Origin: Vulcanimicrobiota bacterium
GTDB taxonomy: Bacteria > Vulcanimicrobiota > Vulcanimicrobiia > Vulcanimicrobiales > Vulcanimicrobiaceae
DNA length: 44,207 nucleotides
Reading direction: 5' to 3'
Assembly (NCBI GenBank): GCA_028287565.1
Contig: JAQBPK010000127.1
Span: 1-44,207 of the forward strand
Made by a program: the position numbers and the translations under genes. Numbering within the stretch: position 1 is the stretch's first letter; each line of letters opens with the position of its first letter. The notes under the pieces were generated by a model. The model was not told the DNA's origin and did not search any database. It worked only from the letters and a program-made list of their open reading frames with translations. Positions 24,147-32,965 of this stretch are shown here, in pieces.

Positions 24147-24519
24147 AAAACTCTGTGTCCAGCCGTGCCCCGAGTTATAGCACGGCCAAGTATAGCGGTC
24201 GGGAGGTAAGGTCATCATCGATAGTAGAGAATAGTCGTGCGATGCAGAGGTGTCGGTTTGCGGGTACGTCATTTCTGCCCCTTTTAGAGATATCATCCGT
24301 TTTCCGTACCGGTTCCGAAGCCGCAGGAGGTTCTGGTGCGGCTCACCCGATTTCCAGACCAAGCCGGACGCGGAAATCTCAGCTGATGAGGCGGCCACGG
24401 GCCGCCAGGGCAAACTCCTTGGGCGTACGATTTCCCAACATTGAGTACGGTCGAATCTAATTGTAGTCGTCCAGCAAACTTCTTCCTGCCCGCCGCACCT
24501 CATAGAAAGTTTCGATGTT
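24147..24519. other. 373-bp AT-richer stretch without a convincing gene
   Basis: Open frames exist but have no family features. A 7-bp inverted repeat (GCCGTGC at 24162-24168, GCACGGC at 24180-24186) lies just past the transposase relic. The segment separates the IS relic from the SIR2 gene and probably contains that gene's promoter. Confidence 0.45.
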
Positions 24520-26865
24520 ATGCCAATTTCACCTGACCGTATTATCCCACTTCGAGAAGCGTTGCGTCATCTGCATGCGGTCGACACTTCTCTCAGCGAC
24601 CGCGATCGGAACCCATTCTTCTTCATCGTGGGAAGCGGCATATCAGTTCCCGCAATCCCGACTTCCTCTGAAATCGTTCGCGACTGCAGAGCAATGTTGG
24701 GCGACCTTGACGAACCGCTCGCTCTTACGGCCGCGCAAAAGTATTCTTATTGGTTTAGCAAGGCATACCCTCAGCCCGTTGATCGCCAACGATATCTTGA
24801 ATCACTAATAAGGCGCGCCAAAGCTACGCCCGCTGTGCTAGCGCTCGCGCACTTATTGATCGAAGGGCGCCTCGCCAAGCTAGTCATTACGCCTAACTTC
24901 GATGACCTGCTTGCGCGCGCCCTACTCCTGTTTGGCGCACGTCCTTTGATCTCCGATCATCCGTATACTGTCGGGCGCGTTGATCCAGAATCACCAGAAA
25001 TTCAAATCGTCCATGTTCATGGGTCGTATTATTACTATGACCTCGCCAACCTAGATGCTGAAATATATGATCGCCGTACAACTAAGATTGGTGCGCCTGT
25101 TGCTATTCCTGAACTACTCGGCCGTGTTCTATGGGACCGATCTCCCATTGTTATTGGCTACGCGGGGTGGCCTGGCGACGTAATTATGACTGCCTTAGAG
25201 AGACGTCTTCGATCGGTTCTTAATAGAAATCTGTATTGGTTCTGCTATAACGAAAATGACATCGCGATGCTTCCTGATTGGCTAACCGGAAACTCAAATG
25301 TACTTTTCGTCGTGGCTGAAAAGGCGCTGAGGGAACCTGCTCCCCATACCGCGCCTGACGGGAAACGAGCGCCTGTGGATAAAGGGGATAATCCGGAGCC
25401 GTCGGTTTTAGGTCGAAGCGACCCAATTTCCTTGCCGGCAGACCGCGTTCTAACCGATTTAATTTCGAAGTTGAAGTTACGCGCGCCAGCATTAACGGTT
25501 TCGCCTATCAACTTTTTTTACGAGCAAGTGTCCTCCGCAGTGGAGGGCGCAATTGGTGTAAACGACACGCGTGGTGGTTATTACTTAAGCGAGGTACTTG
25601 ACCGCATTCGCCACGCCCGCGATCTCGAACAACAACATGGTGAACGCGCTACCGAAGAGTTTGGCCGCTTTCTCGACGCCGTGAGAAGAGCTTCGCAGGA
25701 CCAAGTTGCGGAACTCGGCGCCAGTCTACTTCCGCACCCTCTGTCCATTGTGCAGTTACGAGAAGTAGCAAATGCATTGCGCGTTGCAGCAGGCTCGACC
25801 CAAATTTCGGAGCCGTCGAGAACCTTAGCACTGCTTTCTCTGGATAAGACGCTCGAGCGCATTGCGGACGAAGGCAGGTCCGATACAGATCGCAAGTCCT
25901 GGTTGCGTGAGCGCCTTACAATTGCTGATCAATTATATACTTTAGGCCGAATAGATGAAGAACTGAGAATCTACGACGACACCATTCGCCGTTGTTCGGC
26001 GACAAAAGACCCGGCCCTCATGGCGTGCGTCATCCTAGCGACGCAATACAAGGCGAACACGTTCGCAAATAAGCGGCGCGAGTACAGTGAGGCATTGCAA
26101 CTGATTGCTGACGTTCTGCAGACCTATGCAGGCGAGTGTAGTATTGACGTTCGCGACGCGCTCGCAGACTCTGAATTTGCGGCAGCGCTGATCCGACGCT
26201 CTCGCGGGGATGATACGACTGGTGAGCTTCGCGAAATCGCGACAAAGTATAAGAATGCGGAGTCTCCTGCTCAGGTTAGAATGGCAGCGTTGGCCCTAAA
26301 CATTTTGGCGGAAGAAGCGTACAGCCACGAGGGCATAGAGGGCGAGTTTCCGTTGCGCGAAGAGCTTGAGGAACTCACGAGAACACGACCGACACTTAAG
26401 CATGAACGCGTGGATAATCTTCGCGAGATGATTGCAAGCAGTTCCCTAAGCGATCAAAATGAGCAGGCGAATCGATTAGCTAAAGTGGCCTTAAGCGTCC
26501 TCGCCGACGCGGACGATGCTCGCAGCCAGTTGCAACGCGCTCAGGTGTTGCGTTGGAAGTTCTCGGCAGAGTCCGATCCACATGATTACGAGGGTACACT
26601 TGCCGAGTTACTTGCGATCAACTCCGATGATGTCCAAGGAGTTGCGGCGCTGCAGCGGCTAGTCTTACGACGGCTCGTTGAGAGGTACCGCGCCGAAAAC
26701 CGCGCCGACAAGGTTGACGCTTTCGTGCAGAGCCTCGGATCAGCTAGGGCGATCGCGACGGCGCAACAGGCGATAAGCGCCCTTCGCAGAGAGGCAAACA
26801 CTAAGTCGGTCCGTAACGTATCGCCGAAGCCATCGCGCCGTCGACCTACGCCGCAATCGAAATAA
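24520..26865 (+). CDS. SIR2-domain defence protein with long helical C-terminal region
   Basis: A 781-residue protein. Residues ~30-300 are a SIR2 (NADase) domain: FFFIVGSGISVPAIPTSSEI (GxGxS and proline turn), LVITPNFDDLLARAL (TxNxD), and VHVHGSY (the conserved His-Gly). The remaining ~450 residues are helical and TPR-like (LYTLGRIDEELRIYDDTIRR; YSEALQLIADVLQTYAG). This layout matches anti-phage SIR2 proteins that deplete NAD+ on infection, with the helical part sensing or oligomerising. ATG at 24520 has no strong ribosome-binding site. Base composition is more AT-rich than the flanking operons. It is divergent from the reverse transcriptase, separated by an IS relic. Confidence 0.85.
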   Translation: MPISPDRIIPLREALRHLHAVDTSLSDRDRNPFFFIVGSGISVPAIPTSSEIVRDCRAMLGDLDEPLALTAAQKYSYWFSKAYPQPVDRQRYLESLIRRAKATPAVLALAHLLIEGRLAKLVITPNFDDLLARALLLFGARPLISDHPYTVGRVDPESPEIQIVHVHGSYYYYDLANLDAEIYDRRTTKIGAPVAIPELLGRVLWDRSPIVIGYAGWPGDVIMTALERRLRSVLNRNLYWFCYNENDIAMLPDWLTGNSNVLFVVAEKALREPAPHTAPDGKRAPVDKGDNPEPSVLGRSDPISLPADRVLTDLISKLKLRAPALTVSPINFFYEQVSSAVEGAIGVNDTRGGYYLSEVLDRIRHARDLEQQHGERATEEFGRFLDAVRRASQDQVAELGASLLPHPLSIVQLREVANALRVAAGSTQISEPSRTLALLSLDKTLERIADEGRSDTDRKSWLRERLTIADQLYTLGRIDEELRIYDDTIRRCSATKDPALMACVILATQYKANTFANKRREYSEALQLIADVLQTYAGECSIDVRDALADSEFAAALIRRSRGDDTTGELREIATKYKNAESPAQVRMAALALNILAEEAYSHEGIEGEFPLREELEELTRTRPTLKHERVDNLREMIASSSLSDQNEQANRLAKVALSVLADADDARSQLQRAQVLRWKFSAESDPHDYEGTLAELLAINSDDVQGVAALQRLVLRRLVERYRAENRADKVDAFVQSLGSARAIATAQQAISALRREANTKSVRNVSPKPSRRRPTPQSK

Positions 26866-27168
26866 GTTTCATTTCATGTCGGCTCGCGAGGCGCACTTGG
26901 TTCTCCCGAAGAATCTTGGAGACCGGCAATTATTCATAGCGCCTGCTAGGGAATGCATTCGGGACGATCGTCCGTCCGCGCTCTTCTCACGTCGAGGCGG
27001 TGTAGATGTGCTTCACGCCACGATCATTTCTCGGGGCGGAGCGCTAGGCGTGCCTGGTTCTGTGATCTCGTGCATGATGAGCGAGATTAAATAGCGCGTA
27101 GATTGCTAGTGCAGCTCTGAATTGCTTACTTTGCCGTCTTGCAGTGCAGATTTATGTTCTTTTTGAAA
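26866..27168. other. 303-bp stretch, one unsupported 72-codon frame
   Basis: A frame at 26876-27094 begins 10 bp after the SIR2 stop, but its product has no recognisable feature and no ribosome-binding site, so I do not call it a gene. Otherwise nothing is seen before the IS end at 27169. Confidence 0.45.
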
Positions 27169-27430
27169 TGACCCCGCCGATTCTGGACAGTTATGCGGTT
27201 TGTTTTGCCTGACGCTCGCGCCACGCCGCCGGCGTGAGATAGCCCAGGCTGGAATGGGGACGAGTCTCGTGGTAGTGGCGGATCCAGGTGGTGATGACAG
27301 TTTTGGCTTCGCGGTACGTTGCGAAGCGGTACTGCCAGATGCACTCGAGCTTAAGCGTGCCCATGAACGACTCGGCGACCCCGTTCTGTTCGGGCGTATG
27401 CGGCAGGTGGAAACGGCGCCGGAGATTTGA
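27169..27430 (-). mobile_element. IS3-family transposase fragment (C-terminal DDE part and one terminal repeat)
   Basis: The minus strand encodes RRRFHLPHTPEQNGVAESFM, KLECIWQYRFATYREA and HSSLGYLTPAAWRER, the final segment of an IS3-type DDE transposase with its catalytic Glu (AES). The sequence TGACCCCGCCGATTCTGGACA at its end fits an IS3-group terminal repeat. The upstream two thirds are gone: homology stops near 27430 where the IS21-type element begins. Inactive. Confidence 0.8.
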
Positions 27431-28490
27431 ACCCCCTGGCGGCGGCCGAGAATTGAACGCCTGAGCGCATAAAGCAGGAAGCCCCTCCCGAAGGTAGCGG
27501 TAATGAGCCAAACTACCAAGAGAGGAGCGCCCCGGGGGTGGTTTGCATGGAAACCTGGGAGACCATTCGTGTGCGTTGCCGGCGCGACGCCAGAAAAGAT
27601 CAAAGTGGTGGCACGCTGGGCAGGCGCCCAATACGGTGCGTAAATATCTGCGGTGGGACGGGCCGCCCAAGTTTCGCGGCGCCGGCACGCCGGAAGCTGC
27701 TAGATCGGTACGTCTCGCACATCGACGAACTGATTCGCTCGACGCCGAAGATCACGGCGGTTCGCGTCGGCAGTTATCTGCGTCAGAACGTCGACGCGGA
27801 TCTTCAGGTCAATGAGCGCACGCTGCGTGAGTTTGTCGCTGCCCGTCGGCGCGTGCTGGTGCCCAAAGAAGCGTTCATTCGGGCGGCGTACGCTCCGGGC
27901 GATCAGTCGCAGTTCGACTTTTCGCCGATGTCAGTGCTGCTCGCCGGCATCCTGGTCGTCGTGCAGCTCTTCGTCGTGCGACTCAGTTATAGCGGTCGCT
28001 TCATAGCGTGCGCGTCGATGCGTTGTGACCAGCTCTCGCTCTTCGAAGGCTTACTCGTGGCCTTCGGTGGCTTACCCCGCAGCTCGATCTTCGATACGTC
28101 GACGGCGGTCAGGAACATTTTGCGCGGCCGTCGGCGAGAGGAAAACGAGGCGTTCGCCGCCTTCCGCGGCGGCTTGGCGTTGAACGTGACGTTTGCAGCG
28201 CCGGCCAAGGGCAACGACAAGAGCGGCGTCGAGGGAGTTCACGGCTATATTGAGGACAATTTCTTTCGGCCGATCCCGTCGTTCGCCGAGCTCGACGAGC
28301 TCAATGCGAGCACTTGCCGCGTTCTGCGACGACTATCGCTCACGCGAGCACACGACGCACCGCGAGACGATTGGCGAGCGGTTCGCGCGAGAGCAGCCGG
28401 CTCTGCTGCCGCTGCCGGCTGCCGGCGGGCCTGCCGCGGCCTTGCGTCACGAGATACTCGCGCATCAACAAGTTCGGATGAGTAATGATG
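27430..28490 (+). mobile_element. istA: IS21-family relic with degenerate istA, no istB
   Basis: The end carries GGCGGCGGCCGAGAATTGAA, typical of IS21 termini. The IstA frame starts near 27547 (ETWETIRVR) and is broken near 27600-27680, where another frame holds APNTVRKYLRWDGPPKF. It continues intact through FVAARRRVLVPKEAFIRAAYAPGDQSQFDFS and RGGLALNVTFAAPAKGNDKS, then breaks again near 28310; the rest (FCDDYRSREHTTHRETIGERF) is in a different frame. The DDE integrase region is present but the gene is not continuous. The istB ATPase is absent, so the element cannot move by itself. Confidence 0.8.
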
Positions 28491-28534
28491 CTCATATCGT
28501 CACGGTTCTTATGAACATGCTAATGGTTGTCCCA

Positions 28535-31500
28535 TTATCGTTGCGAAAGCGCCTCGCTTACAATCCGCTCCTGCTCGACCGCATGAGCCCCCGGGTACCC
28601 CTCTGACGGACTTGCCCGATACGGCCGGCCCACGTAGTCGATTTCCTCCAGCCCATGCGGCAGCTTCTCAACGAGCCGCCGGCGCACATGAGCGCGGGCG
28701 CCCATGTTCTTCGGCTCTTCTTGGACCCAGGTCGCCTCCTTCACGTTCGGGTAGCTCCCGATCGTCAACAAAATCTCCTTGACCGGGAGCGGGCTCAGCA
28801 GCTCCACGCGCACGATCGCGGTCTTCGTTGCCTTCTCGTACAGCGGGCTCGACGTCAGGTCGTAGTACACGTGGCCCGTGCACAGCAGCACCCGCTCCAC
28901 GCCGTTCTTGTCGCCGCCGGCGTAGCGCGGATCGTCGATCACCTCGTGGAACGTTCCCGTCGCGAGGTCGTCAATCGTGCCGTATGCCGCTCGATTGCGG
29001 AGCAGCGACTTCGGCGTCAGCACCACCAGCGGGTATGCCTGTGCCGCCTTCGCCTGCGCTCGCAGCAGGTGGAAGTACTGCGCCGCCGTCGAGCAGTTCG
29101 CCACCCGGATGTTGCCCTCGGCCGACAGTTGTAAGAACCGCTCCAGCCGCGCGCTCGAGTGTTCCGGGCCTGCGCCTTCGTAGCCGTGCGGCAACAGTAG
29201 CGTCAGGCGCGTCTGCTGGCCCCACTTTGCCGCGCCGGCGGCGATGAACTGATCGATGATCACCTGGGCGTTGTTGTTGAAGTCGCCGAATTGCGCTTCC
29301 CACAGCACCAGGGCGTTCGGGATCTCGAAGCTGTAGCCGTACTCGAAGCCCAGGCACGCGTACTCGCTCAGCGGCGAGTTATGAATCTCGAACGACGCCT
29401 TCGCGTCGCGCAGGTGCTGCAGCGGCACGTGCTTTGCGTTTGTGCGCGCGTCGTGCAACGCGGCGTGGCGGTGCGAGAACGTGCCGCGCTCGGTGTCCTG
29501 GCCGGTGATGCGGATCGGCGTCCCGTCATTCAGCAGCGACGCGAACGCCAGCGCTTCCGCCAGTCCCCAGTCCACCTCGCCCGTTTCGTGCAGTGCCTGC
29601 GTGCGCTTCGCGAACTGCCCCAGCAGCTTCTTGTTCGGCGCGAAGCCATCGGGCACGCGCGTGACGTCGTCGCTCCAGCGCAGCAGCTGTCCCTTGTCGA
29701 CCGTCGTGTCGGCCGGCGCTTCGGTCACGCGCCCAGGCACGGCGGCCTGGATCAGCTTCGCCTTGAACTCGCCGCTCTTGACGCTCTTGTGCGCCTCGGC
29801 AATGCGCGCCGTCGCGGTGTCCTGCATCTCCTTGATCTGCTCGTTCGTCAGTACGCCCTGCGCCGCGAGCTGGCCCGCGTAGAGCTCGCGCACGGTCGGG
29901 TGCTGCTTGATCAAGTCAGACTTCGTCGGCTGCGTGTACGCCGGTTCGTCCTGTTCGTTGTGGCCGAAGCGGCGGTAGCCGATGAGGTCGACCACCACGT
30001 CGCGGCCGAACTTGCGGCGGTAGTCGATCGCCAGGTGCACCGCGGCGATCGACGCGTCCACGTCGTCCGCGTTGACGTGCACGATCGGCAGGTCGTAGCC
30101 CTTCGCCAGATCGCTCGCGTAGCGCGTCGAGCGCGCTTCGCTGGGATCGGTCGTGAAACCGACTTGGTTGTTCGAGATGATGTGGATCGTGCCGCCGGTC
30201 GCGTAGCCCGCGAGCGCCTGCAGGTTGAGCACTTCGGCCACGATGCCTTGCGCCGCGAACGCCGCGTCGCCGTGGATCAGGATCGGCGCCGCCACTTCGT
30301 GGTTGAGGGTCGGCGGGTTCGCCGTGTGGTCGGTTTGCAGGCAGCGCGTCATGCCTTCGACCACGCCGTCCACCGCTTCCAGGTGCGACGGGTTGCTGGC
30401 GAGCTCGACCGTGATCTTCGTGCCGACCGGCGTCACGTACTCGCCGTGCGCGCCGTGGTGGTATTTCACGTCGCCGGTCGCGTCGTCGTCGTCGCCGGCG
30501 TGCGCCTCCTCGCGCAGTGACGCTGCTTCGAACTCCGCCAGCAGCTCTTCGTACGGGCGGTTCACCACGTGCGCGATCGTCGAGAGGCGTCCGCGGTGCG
30601 CCATGCCGAGCACCACGGTCTTCGTGCCGTCCTCCGCCAGCAGCGAGATGGTTTCTTCCAGCATCGGAACCATCACGTCGAGGCCTTCGATCGAGAACGT
30701 CTTCTGCGACATGAACTGCTTGCGGAAGTAGCGCTCCATTACCTCGACCTTGGTGAGGCGCTGGAGCACTTGCACGCGGCGTTGCGGCGTGAGCTCGCGG
30801 CGGTGCATGCCCGTCTCGATGTACTCGCGCAGCCACTCGCGCTTCCGTGTGTTGGAGATGTGCTCGATCTCATAGGCGATCGTCGAGCTGTACGTTTTCT
30901 TCAGCTCGGGCAGCACGTCGGCGAGCGTCTTGCCCGGCAGCTTCACGTTGAGCACCGACGCCGGGATCGCTTGCATCATCGCCGGCGTGAGGCCGTACGT
31001 CGCGGGGTCGAGCGACGGGTCGTTCGGGGGTTCGGTGCCGAGCGGGTCGAGCGTTGCGCCGAGGTGGCCGTGGCGGCGGTATGCCGACACGATCGCCATC
31101 CCCGCGGCGATCGCGCGCAGCATCTCTTCCGACGGCAGGCCCGGGATGTCGGCGGTGACCGGCTCCTCGCGCTCGCGCACCGCCGGCGGCGCGCCGTTCG
31201 CGCTCGACGCGACGCCGCGCACCGCGGCCGTTACGCCCAGTTGCGCGAACACGGTTTCGTAGAAGTCGTCGGCGCCGCCGAGCAGATCGTCAACGCGGCG
31301 CAGGTATTCGCCCGACTGCGCGCCTTGGATGACGCGGTGGTCGTAGGTCGAGGTGAGCGTCATGACTTTCTCGACGCCCAGTTGCTCCAGCGACGAGCGC
31401 GATGCGTGGCCGAAGCCCGGCGGGTATGCGATCGCGCCCGCGGCGATGATCGCGCCTTGGCCGATCATCAGGCGCGGCACCGATGCGACGGTGCCGATGC

Positions 31501-32758
31501 CGCCCGGGTTCGTCAGCGTGAACGTCGCGCCGGTTTGTTCTTCCACCGACAGCTTGTTGTCGCGTGCTTTCGCGACGAGATCTTCGTATGCGGTGCGGAA
31601 CGCCGGGAAGTCGAGCGCGCCCGCGTTCTTCAGCACCGGAACGACCAGGAAGCGCGAGCCGTCTTTGCGCTGAGCGTCGACCGCTAGGCCCAAGTTCACG
31701 CCGGCTTCCACTTTCACCGGCTTGCCTTCGATGCGGCGAAACGATGCGGTGATCGCGGGTTGTTCGCGGGCTGCGCGTGCGAGTGCGAATGCGATGATGT
31801 GCGTGAACGAGATCTTCTCGGTGCGGCCGGCTTGTTTGAGCGCGTTGTTCAGTTCCGCGCGGCGCTGTTCCATCGTGCCGACGTGCAGCGTGCGGAACGA
31901 CGTCGCCACCGGGATCGTCAGCGACTGTTCCATGTAGGACGTCAGCGTCGCGACGGAGCCTTTGAGCTCGGTGGTCTTCGCGTCGGCGGGGACCGGCGGG
32001 TAGTTCACCTGCTGCGGCTGCGGCGCACCCTTCGACGGGCTCAGCTCGGCGTTCTCACTCGCCGCCGCCGTTGATGCGGCGGAGCCCAGGCCGCCCGAGA
32101 ATGCGATCTTGCCGGACGCGACTGCCGCTTCAACGTCTTCGCGCAGGATCAAGCCGTCCGGGCCGGTGCCCGTGAGCTTCGATGCGTCGATGTGCAGGCG
32201 CTCGACCAGGCGGCGCGCGTGGTGCGACAGGACGCCGCCCGCCTTGCCGTTCGCGGCGTGGCGCTCCGGCGGCGGCTCGGGGCTCGCCGGGGCGCCGTAG
32301 CTCGCGGGCGTGACGAGCTCGCCCTTCGGGCCGGCTGCGGGCGGCTGCGGTGGCGCACCCTTCGACGAGCTCAGGGTGACATCGGGCGCGGTCGTGCCTT
32401 GGGTGGCGCCGGCACCGCCCGCCGCGTTTGTCTCTGCGGTCGCGCCGGCACCGCCCGCCGCGTCGCGCCCGGTCCCGGCGCCGTTTCCCGCGCTTCCGAC
32501 TTCGGGCTTCGCTGCCGTCGTGTCGATTTCGGCCAGCACCGACCCCACGTTCACGGTTGCGCCTTCGTCGCCGTGGAGGGCCGTGATCACGCCGCTCGCG
32601 GTTGCCGGGACTTCAACGTCCACCTTGTCGGTCGTGATGTCGACCAGCGTCTCGCCCTCGTGGACCCAGTCGCCGACCTTCTTGCGCCACTCGACGATCG
32701 AGCCTTCGCTGACCGACTCGCCCATCTCGGGCAGGGTGACGTTCACCAGCGTTTGCAA
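28535..32758 (-). CDS. kgd: Fused 2-oxoglutarate dehydrogenase E2-E1 (KGD/OdhA-like) with N-terminal lipoyl and subunit-binding domains
   Basis: A 1407-residue protein. Residues 1-80 are a lipoyl domain (lipoyl Lys45 in ITTDKVDVEV). Residues ~177-215 are a peripheral-subunit-binding domain (LSHHARRLVERLHIDASKL). Residues ~255-500 are an E2 succinyltransferase domain ending TYDHRVIQGAQSGEYLRRVD, the HxxxQ variant seen in KGD. From ~530 an E1o domain follows with thiamin-diphosphate motifs (HGDAAFAAQGIVAEVLNLQA, IISNNQVGFTTDPS). The TTG at 32758 is preceded by GGAGAG. It catalyses oxidative decarboxylation of 2-oxoglutarate in the TCA cycle, with a separate E3. The two linkers are long and low-complexity (Ala/Gly/Pro). 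Confidence 0.93.
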   Translation of the reverse strand: MQTLVNVTLPEMGESVSEGSIVEWRKKVGDWVHEGETLVDITTDKVDVEVPATASGVITALHGDEGATVNVGSVLAEIDTTAAKPEVGSAGNGAGTGRDAAGGAGATAETNAAGGAGATQGTTAPDVTLSSSKGAPPQPPAAGPKGELVTPASYGAPASPEPPPERHAANGKAGGVLSHHARRLVERLHIDASKLTGTGPDGLILREDVEAAVASGKIAFSGGLGSAASTAAASENAELSPSKGAPQPQQVNYPPVPADAKTTELKGSVATLTSYMEQSLTIPVATSFRTLHVGTMEQRRAELNNALKQAGRTEKISFTHIIAFALARAAREQPAITASFRRIEGKPVKVEAGVNLGLAVDAQRKDGSRFLVVPVLKNAGALDFPAFRTAYEDLVAKARDNKLSVEEQTGATFTLTNPGGIGTVASVPRLMIGQGAIIAAGAIAYPPGFGHASRSSLEQLGVEKVMTLTSTYDHRVIQGAQSGEYLRRVDDLLGGADDFYETVFAQLGVTAAVRGVASSANGAPPAVREREEPVTADIPGLPSEEMLRAIAAGMAIVSAYRRHGHLGATLDPLGTEPPNDPSLDPATYGLTPAMMQAIPASVLNVKLPGKTLADVLPELKKTYSSTIAYEIEHISNTRKREWLREYIETGMHRRELTPQRRVQVLQRLTKVEVMERYFRKQFMSQKTFSIEGLDVMVPMLEETISLLAEDGTKTVVLGMAHRGRLSTIAHVVNRPYEELLAEFEAASLREEAHAGDDDDATGDVKYHHGAHGEYVTPVGTKITVELASNPSHLEAVDGVVEGMTRCLQTDHTANPPTLNHEVAAPILIHGDAAFAAQGIVAEVLNLQALAGYATGGTIHIISNNQVGFTTDPSEARSTRYASDLAKGYDLPIVHVNADDVDASIAAVHLAIDYRRKFGRDVVVDLIGYRRFGHNEQDEPAYTQPTKSDLIKQHPTVRELYAGQLAAQGVLTNEQIKEMQDTATARIAEAHKSVKSGEFKAKLIQAAVPGRVTEAPADTTVDKGQLLRWSDDVTRVPDGFAPNKKLLGQFAKRTQALHETGEVDWGLAEALAFASLLNDGTPIRITGQDTERGTFSHRHAALHDARTNAKHVPLQHLRDAKASFEIHNSPLSEYACLGFEYGYSFEIPNALVLWEAQFGDFNNNAQVIIDQFIAAGAAKWGQQTRLTLLLPHGYEGAGPEHSSARLERFLQLSAEGNIRVANCSTAAQYFHLLRAQAKAAQAYPLVVLTPKSLLRNRAAYGTIDDLATGTFHEVIDDPRYAGGDKNGVERVLLCTGHVYYDLTSSPLYEKATKTAIVRVELLSPLPVKEILLTIGSYPNVKEATWVQEEPKNMGARAHVRRRLVEKLPHGLEEIDYVGRPYRASPSEGYPGAHAVEQERIVSEALSQR
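32025..32044 (-). repeat. REP-like 20-bp element in the second E2 linker
   Basis: GCACCCTTCGACGGGCTCAG, in frame, coding ELSPSKGAP. One base differs from the copy at 32355-32374. It resembles the CTGAGC(T/C)(C/T)GTCGAAGGG intergenic repeats common in many high-GC genomes. Confidence 0.6.
32355..32380 (-). repeat. REP-like element in the first E2 linker
   Basis: GCACCCTTCGACGAGCTCAG followed by GGTGAC, in frame, coding VTLSSSKGAP. Same orientation as the copy at 32025-32044. Confidence 0.6.
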
Positions 32759-32965
32759 ACGAGCTCTCCGGAACTGCTTCTCGACAACGGTATTTCCGCT
32801 TAAGCTTCGGCCCGTGCCGAAGATGCGGCCTTCATCGTAACACCGGAACGCGCCCGAAGGCGTCGATCATCGTCGCCTCCGAGCAGGCGAACCCTGTAGT
32901 GTCCCAAAAACGTCATCGCTCACTTACCTTGCTCTAAAGCCAGAGCGACTCGAGGACGGGGTGCC

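Noticed and set aside
26876-27094. 72-codon frame after the SIR2 gene
   Set aside because: No ribosome-binding site and no recognisable protein features; listed only as part of the gap.
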